From positions 1,997,353 through 2,061,352 of the forward strand of contig NC_011831.1 of NCBI RefSeq assembly GCF_000021945.1: 64,000 nucleotides of DNA, given 5' to 3'. This document shows, one piece after another, positions 62,884 to 64,000 of this stretch; positions within the stretch are counted from its first letter, which is position 1, and each line of letters opens with the position of its first letter. Source of the stretch: Chloroflexus aggregans DSM 9485. Its GTDB lineage: Bacteria; Chloroflexota; Chloroflexia; Chloroflexales; Chloroflexaceae. Position numbers and translations under genes: made by a program. The notes beneath the pieces were generated by a model. That model saw nothing but the letters and a program-made list of their open reading frames with translations, was not told where the DNA came from and did no database searches.

Positions 62884-63947
62884 TGATACTCTCACAACGT
62901 GCTCACGGTAATCCGCTGTCTAAATCAACCCGTGAGGCTATTGCGCGGATCACGCTCACCAGCCTTACCCTCGCTGTGCTCGCGCTGTTCTTGATCCCGA
63001 TGGTTTACGGCATTACGACCGCGGTCAAGACCGACAGCCAAATCGCCAAGACCGGCGCCCCATGGTGGCCGGCTAGCGAGCGCACGTTTGAATATGAGGG
63101 AAAATTGTACGATGTCTATCTGGTGCCAATTGATGGTGAAATCCGTGAACTGGCCCTGTACCGCCCCGGACGCCAAAGCAGTTTGTTCGTAGACCCGGAA
63201 AATCCGGCAGCGGGGCCGTTTGAGTGGCAGGGTCAGTGGCGGCAACTCGAACGGGTGTGGCAGCTCGATATCCAGTGGGGCAATTTCACCCGTGCCTGGA
63301 ATACGATCAACTTTCCCAATCTGCTGCGCAATACGCTGATGTATGCCGGCATCACCACATTCGGCGCAGTATTATCGGCAGCGCTGGTGGCTTACGGTTT
63401 CGCCCGCTTCCGCATTCCCGGAAAGAACATGCTCTTTATGATTATGCTCTCGACTGTGATCTTACCCGGTGCGGTAACGCTTATTCCAACCTACTTCGTC
63501 TTCTTGCAGATCGGATGGGTGGGGACGTGGCTGCCGCTGATCGTGCCGGCGTTCTTCTCGTGGGGCACTAACGTTTTCTTGTTGCGTCAGTTCTTCCTCG
63601 GCATTCCGCGAGATCTCGAAGAGGCGGCCCAGATCGACGGTGCTAGCCCGTTGCGCATCTTCTTCTCGATCATTTTGCCGATGTCGCGCCCGGCCCTGAC
63701 CGCCGTCGCCCTCTTTCACTTTTTCTGGGCGTGGAATGACTTCTTCGGCCCGTTGATCTATCTGGCCGGCCATCCCGATAAGTTCCCGATTACGGTGGGT
63801 CTAACCGCGTTCAACAATCTCTACTCGCAATCGACGAATCTGATCCAGGCAGCATCACTGATCTCGGCCATTATTCCGATTGTAGTCTTTTTCTTCGCCC
63901 AACGTATCTTTCTTGAAGGCGTGGTGATCACTAACATCGAGAAATAG
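62883..63947 (+). CDS. Sugar ABC transporter permease (MalG-type) with extracytoplasmic insertion
   Basis: A 354-residue permease; the usual MalG-type length is about 275-300. The EAA loop EEAAQIDGASPLRIFFSIIL and helices TLTSLTLAVLALFLIPMVYG, FGAVLSAALVAYGFARFRIP and IMLSTVILPGAVTLIPTYFV are present. The extra length is a soluble segment of about 85 residues after helix 1 (WPASERTFEYEGKLYDVYLV ... QWRQLERVWQLDIQWGNFTR), which would face outward. Such insertions occur in some Chloroflexi and actinobacterial permeases; the role is unknown. GGGGAGG is upstream of the ATG at 62883. Confidence 0.92.
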   Translation: MILSQRAHGNPLSKSTREAIARITLTSLTLAVLALFLIPMVYGITTAVKTDSQIAKTGAPWWPASERTFEYEGKLYDVYLVPIDGEIRELALYRPGRQSSLFVDPENPAAGPFEWQGQWRQLERVWQLDIQWGNFTRAWNTINFPNLLRNTLMYAGITTFGAVLSAALVAYGFARFRIPGKNMLFMIMLSTVILPGAVTLIPTYFVFLQIGWVGTWLPLIVPAFFSWGTNVFLLRQFFLGIPRDLEEAAQIDGASPLRIFFSIILPMSRPALTAVALFHFFWAWNDFFGPLIYLAGHPDKFPITVGLTAFNNLYSQSTNLIQAASLISAIIPIVVFFFAQRIFLEGVVITNIEK

Positions 63948-63956
63948 AGTGCGCGC

Positions 63957-64000
63957 ATGCGTCTGCAATATCTGCTTTGTCTTGTGATGTTGGTCGGCGT
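63957..64000 (+). CDS. Start of an exported protein (3' end outside window)
   Basis: ATG at 63957, 9 bases after the permease stop, then MRLQYLLCLVMLVGV. This is a signal-peptide-like start and the frame is open to the window edge. Only 14 residues are visible, so no family can be given; its place suggests a secreted enzyme or lipoprotein of the same sugar cluster. Confidence 0.5.
   Translation, partial: MRLQYLLCLVMLVG

Overview
The window looks like chromosomal DNA of a filamentous anoxygenic phototroph of the genus Chloroflexus. The left edge carries the 3' part of a type-II reaction-centre M subunit (pufM). The other genes fit that assignment: a hut operon, HisC, GuaA, Obg, many ABC systems, and non-coding arrays of short GC-rich palindromic repeats. 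The genus call is inference from gene content and protein character; no search was run.

Layout. 1-3075: end of pufM with a terminator, a small membrane protein gene on the minus strand, a large nested repeat array (A) and a tRNA-Gly gene with promoter and terminator. 3198-8040: an ABC-F ATPase and a methyltransferase, then a gene graveyard. The graveyard holds a second repeat array (B), pieces of a REP-associated Y1 transposase (RAYT) on both sides of it, and a fragment of an S15/CocE hydrolase. 8083-13626: a DICT-STAS regulator, a PHP-AlbA_2 fusion protein of unusual architecture, a 73-bp tandem repeat in AT-rich DNA, and a tyrosine recombinase. 13676-19799, all minus strand: lepB, a glycosyltransferase, tatA, then a tightly coupled obg / S10 peptidase / hydrolase operon. 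19954-25348: an AmrS-like protein that has lost its radical-SAM cysteines, a U32/RlhA-type protein, an M29-like protein with eroded metal ligands, and a membrane protein. 25507-30075: hutU-hutI-hutH for histidine breakdown to formiminoglutamate. 30216-38847: an MBL hydrolase, a gluzincin lipoprotein, a methyltransferase, an MFS carrier, a branched-chain aminotransferase, a small CBM48 protein, guaA and cmk. 38940-43533: a PH-domain membrane protein, a GldG-like exported protein and an ABC ATPase. 43614-45824: a thioredoxin-like ferredoxin and adenylosuccinate lyase. 46029-49936: a MarR regulator next to a MacA-type adaptor and FtsX-type permease. 50063-54395: an epimerase, a GAF/PAS histidine kinase and hisC. 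54422-58393: a zinc-ribbon protein and a self-regulated ABC-2 exporter operon. 59068-64000: LacI regulator with two operator sites, then a CUT1 sugar ABC system (binding protein, two permeases) and the start of another exported protein.

The most unusual items are the two nested repeat arrays (one with decayed RAYT pieces on both flanks), the cysteine-less AmrS homologue beside a degenerate M29 protein, and the PHP-AlbA_2 protein with an A-B-B-A-B repeat tail. Residue numbers are counted by hand and should be read as approximate; coordinates of motifs were counted on the numbered sequence.
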